A stretch of 5,684 nucleotides of DNA, taken from an uncultured Clostridia bacterium. Lineage in GTDB: Bacteria; Bacillota; Clostridia; HGM11514. The translations under genes were made by a program, and so were the position numbers. Below the pieces are notes generated by a model. It was not told the DNA's origin. It did not search any database and was given only the letters and a program-made list of their open reading frames with translations. Shown in pieces: positions 5,614 through 5,684 of the stretch; the first letter of the stretch is position 1; every line of letters begins with the position of its first letter. The DNA lies in contig CABSMD010000174.1 in NCBI GenBank assembly GCA_902478725.1, positions 1-5,684 of the forward strand, written 5' to 3'.

Positions 5614-5684
5614 GCCAAAAATGCTGAATGGATAAGAGACTATCTGGCGACATCGTAAAGATGGATAAAGGTGCGAATGGTAAG

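Noticed and set aside
5628..5684. Open frame of 19 codons at the right edge, beginning with ATG at 5628 (or 5661)
   Set aside because: It is too short to judge and has no clear ribosome binding site; a following gene may begin here but cannot be supported.

Overview
The window looks like a chromosomal segment of a Gram-positive bacterium of the class Clostridia with moderately high GC content, possibly related to Oscillospirales (lineage is an inference). The reasons are the gene order secG - rnr - smpB - ssrA on the minus strand, which is common in Firmicutes, strong GGAGG-type ribosome binding sites, and the sequence character of the SecG, RNase R and SmpB proteins. To the left of position 624 the composition changes abruptly to about 30% GC, against an estimated 50-55% in the core genes.

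Layout from left to right: (1) 1-460, minus strand, the N-terminal 153 codons of an unrecognised AT-rich gene that runs off the window. (2) 461-623, a short non-coding junction with nested inverted repeats and a partial copy of the ssrA 3' end. (3) 624-988, minus strand, a complete tmRNA gene (ssrA) with an encoded tag ANENNLVAA and its own promoter. (4) 1082-1537, minus, smpB. (5) 1548-3656, minus, rnr (RNase R). (6) 3684-3718, an intrinsic terminator of secG, directly in front of rnr. (7) 3733-3963, minus, secG, driven by a near-consensus promoter. (8) 4160-4744, plus, a stand-alone HD-domain protein, divergent from secG. (9) 4837-5613, plus, a stand-alone EAL-domain protein whose catalytic residues are largely lost. 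(10) 5614-5684, no gene that can be supported.

The minus-strand block is a trans-translation module. tmRNA and SmpB rescue ribosomes stalled on broken mRNA and tag the nascent peptide, and RNase R degrades the defective mRNA. SecG is a small subunit of the Sec translocon and is a conserved neighbour rather than a functional partner. The plus-strand pair may form a small signalling or nucleotide-related unit, but the sequence does not prove that the two act together.

The points most worth a second look are the probable genomic-island boundary at the 3' end of ssrA, with an unidentified cargo gene next to it, and the degenerate EAL protein, which probably no longer cleaves c-di-GMP. I did not find convincing evidence of a wholly new system in what is visible. 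The best chance of one lies to the left of the window, inside the putative island.
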